Shown here: positions 55,975-57,115 of the stretch, piece after piece
How positions within the stretch are numbered: position 1 is the first letter of the stretch
Layout of the letters: the number at the start of each line of letters is the position of its first letter
DNA from: CAXMST01 sp032122625
Lineage (GTDB): Bacteria; Actinomycetota; Thermoleophilia; Solirubrobacterales; 70-9
Assembly: GCA_032122625.1 (NCBI GenBank)
Contig: JAQBGG010000119.1
Span: 1 to 57,115, forward strand
Reading direction: 5' to 3'
DNA: 57,115 bases
The notes under the pieces: model-generated
Database searches by the model: none
What the model was told of the DNA's origin: nothing
Seen by the model: only the letters and a program-made list of their open reading frames with translations
Program-made: the position numbers and the translations under genes

Positions 55975-57115
55975 ACCAGATCTCAGAGACATCCCCAGCT
56001 GCCCCTTTCAACTCGATCCTGGCCGAGCCCCTGGAGGTCGGTGAACCCGACGTCTCCGGCCCGCTCGCCGTCTTTCCGATCCTCGGACCCAAGCCTGAGC
56101 TCGACTACCAGTCCTTCGCCAAGGCCCACGCCGCCTCCGAGATCGCAATTGGCGAGCTCGCGGGCGGTGCCTCCGTCAACGACCTCGCCGTCGACAATCT
56201 GGGCGACAAACCGGTCCTCCTCTACGAGGGTGAGGAGCTGCTCGGCGCCCAGCAGAACCGCGTGCTCGACATCTCACTCTTGATCGCCGCGCAGACGAAG
56301 ACGCCGATCCCGGTCAGCTGCGTGGAGGCCGGGCGCTGGGACGGGCGCCGCCGCAACGAGCGCTTCCGCCCCTCGCGCCAGGCCGCAGACCCCGAGATGC
56401 GCAAGCTCAAGCACCGCCGCGTACGTGAGCGGGTTGCGATGGGGGAACCGGCGCGAGCCAATCAGGGTGAGGTCTGGAACGAGGTCGGCAACCGGCTCGA
56501 AGCGCTCGCCGTGCGCTCCCCAACCGCCGCGATGAGCGATCTCTACCAGGGCCGCCGCGCCAAGCTCGGCGAGATCGGCAAGCCGATCCGCCTGCACGAG
56601 GGCCAGTGCGGCGCCGTCTGCGCGATCAACGGCCAGATCTCGATCCTCGACTACGTCGGCCGCCCCGACGTCTGGGCCGATCTGCATCCCGCCCTACTCG
56701 AGGGCTACGCGCTCGACGCGCTGCGCTTCGCTCAGGGCCAAGACGACATAGCCGAGCCCCCCGAGATCGGAACCGTCCGCGGCTTCACCCTCCTGGTCAC
56801 AGACGCCCCGGCCGACAACCGCCGCCACGAAGCCGGCCTCGGCGAGACCGTCCGCTTCGCCGCGGGCGGCGTCGCCGGCAGCGCCCTCGTTGTGCCACTG
56901 GCCGAGCGGGTTCCGGGCTCAGCAGGTCGTGATGAGCTGGTCCAGCTGACCGCCTACCCGGACGGCAGCGGTCCCGGCGAGCACAGCGAACCCGAACCCG
57001 ACCGCGCGACCCGGACCCGCGTCCGCCGACCCTCGCGTCGCCGCTCCGCTGAGCGGCCGGGCGGAGACCCGCGGACACCCCTAAGGCAGAGCGTTGCGCC
57101 GCGCGATCCGCCCGT
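55971..57115 (+). CDS. ARPP-1 family protein, 3' end cut by window
   Basis: At least 381 residues. LLYEGEELLGAQQNRVLDIS, then LLIAAQTKTPIPVSCVEAGR and FRPSRQAADPEMRKLKHRRV, then SDLYQGRRAKLGEIGKPIRL match the ARPP-1 family (ARG- and rhodanese-phosphatase-associated domain), whose biochemical role is not settled; it is found with phage-like or stress-linked proteins. ATG 55971 overlaps the upstream stop (ATGA). The last part (CGRPDV-like QISILDYVGRPDVWADLHPA, then ALRFAQGQD) continues the domain, and a basic Arg-rich tail is seen before the edge. Confidence 0.75.
   Translation, partial: MNQISETSPAAPFNSILAEPLEVGEPDVSGPLAVFPILGPKPELDYQSFAKAHAASEIAIGELAGGASVNDLAVDNLGDKPVLLYEGEELLGAQQNRVLDISLLIAAQTKTPIPVSCVEAGRWDGRRRNERFRPSRQAADPEMRKLKHRRVRERVAMGEPARANQGEVWNEVGNRLEALAVRSPTAAMSDLYQGRRAKLGEIGKPIRLHEGQCGAVCAINGQISILDYVGRPDVWADLHPALLEGYALDALRFAQGQDDIAEPPEIGTVRGFTLLVTDAPADNRRHEAGLGETVRFAAGGVAGSALVVPLAERVPGSAGRDELVQLTAYPDGSGPGEHSEPEPDRATRTRVRRPSRRRSAERPGGDPRTPLRQSVAPRDPP

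Noticed and set aside
1..57115. CRISPR arrays, tRNA or rRNA genes, insertion sequences
   Set aside because: No regularly spaced direct repeats, no cloverleaf or rRNA sequence recognised by eye, and no transposase gene. A tRNAscan or Infernal search would be the decisive test.

Overview
The window is high-GC DNA from an actinobacterium. The mix of families (WS/DGAT acyltransferase, F420-type LLM oxidoreductase, several acyl-CoA dehydrogenases and SDRs, SRPBCC proteins, leaderless genes) best fits the Thermoleophilia (Solirubrobacterales-like). That placement is inference; no rRNA, tRNA, CRISPR array or insertion sequence was recognised. Both ends cut genes.

Layout. 0-7 kb: lipid catabolism, with a fused hydroxyacyl-CoA dehydrogenase/enoyl-CoA hydratase (cut by the left edge), a PadR regulator with SRPBCC proteins, a secreted glycosidase and an acyl-CoA dehydrogenase. 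The two beta-oxidation genes share an upstream ACTG..GT..CAGT palindrome. 7-19 kb: membrane and housekeeping genes (Ca2+/H+ antiporter, lipoprotein, ArsA-type ATPase, MscS channel, Nudix, GNAT), a probable methylthioadenosine salvage pair (deaminase plus phosphorylase), a NYN nuclease, and a CarH-like MerR/B12 regulator divergent from a three-gene SDR operon, with tandem 11-bp repeats between them. 19-29 kb: MerR regulator, WS/DGAT, NTF2-like and SRPBCC proteins, a cyclopropane-fatty-acid synthase with deletion remnants of its usual partners, an HD hydrolase, a GH3 enzyme, a CoA transferase and an SDR. 29-41 kb: Baeyer-Villiger-type monooxygenase operon, a sigma factor fused to a zinc-finger and membrane segment, an MBL hydrolase, a secreted lipase-like hydrolase, a MarR/MFS pair, a hydrolase-cyclase fusion, a repeat protein with an LLM oxidoreductase, then a gene-poor stretch beside a cold-shock gene. 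41-47 kb: acyl-CoA oxidase-like protein, DUF3891, a second HD hydrolase, exonuclease VII (xseA/xseB). 47-52 kb: three different PIN-domain toxin-antitoxin modules, a GcvH-like fusion protein lacking the lipoyl lysine, and a GIY-YIG protein. 52-57 kb: a CPA1 antiporter, a cupredoxin lipoprotein, an ImmA/IrrE-type protease with a disrupted 5' end, a chimera carrying a copy of the antiporter's 5' end, and a small cluster ending in an ARPP-1 family protein cut by the right edge.

The main genome-wide signal is leaderless transcription. At least fifteen genes on both strands have a -10-like TANNNT hexamer (one GATAAT) 6-8 nt before the start codon and no Shine-Dalgarno. The rule decides several starts and suggests two non-canonical ones (CTG at 37318, ATC at 24606). 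The strongest regulatory find is the CarH-like regulator with its 11-bp repeats. The clearest rearrangements are the antiporter/serine-hydrolase chimera and the scar in the cyclopropane synthase cluster.
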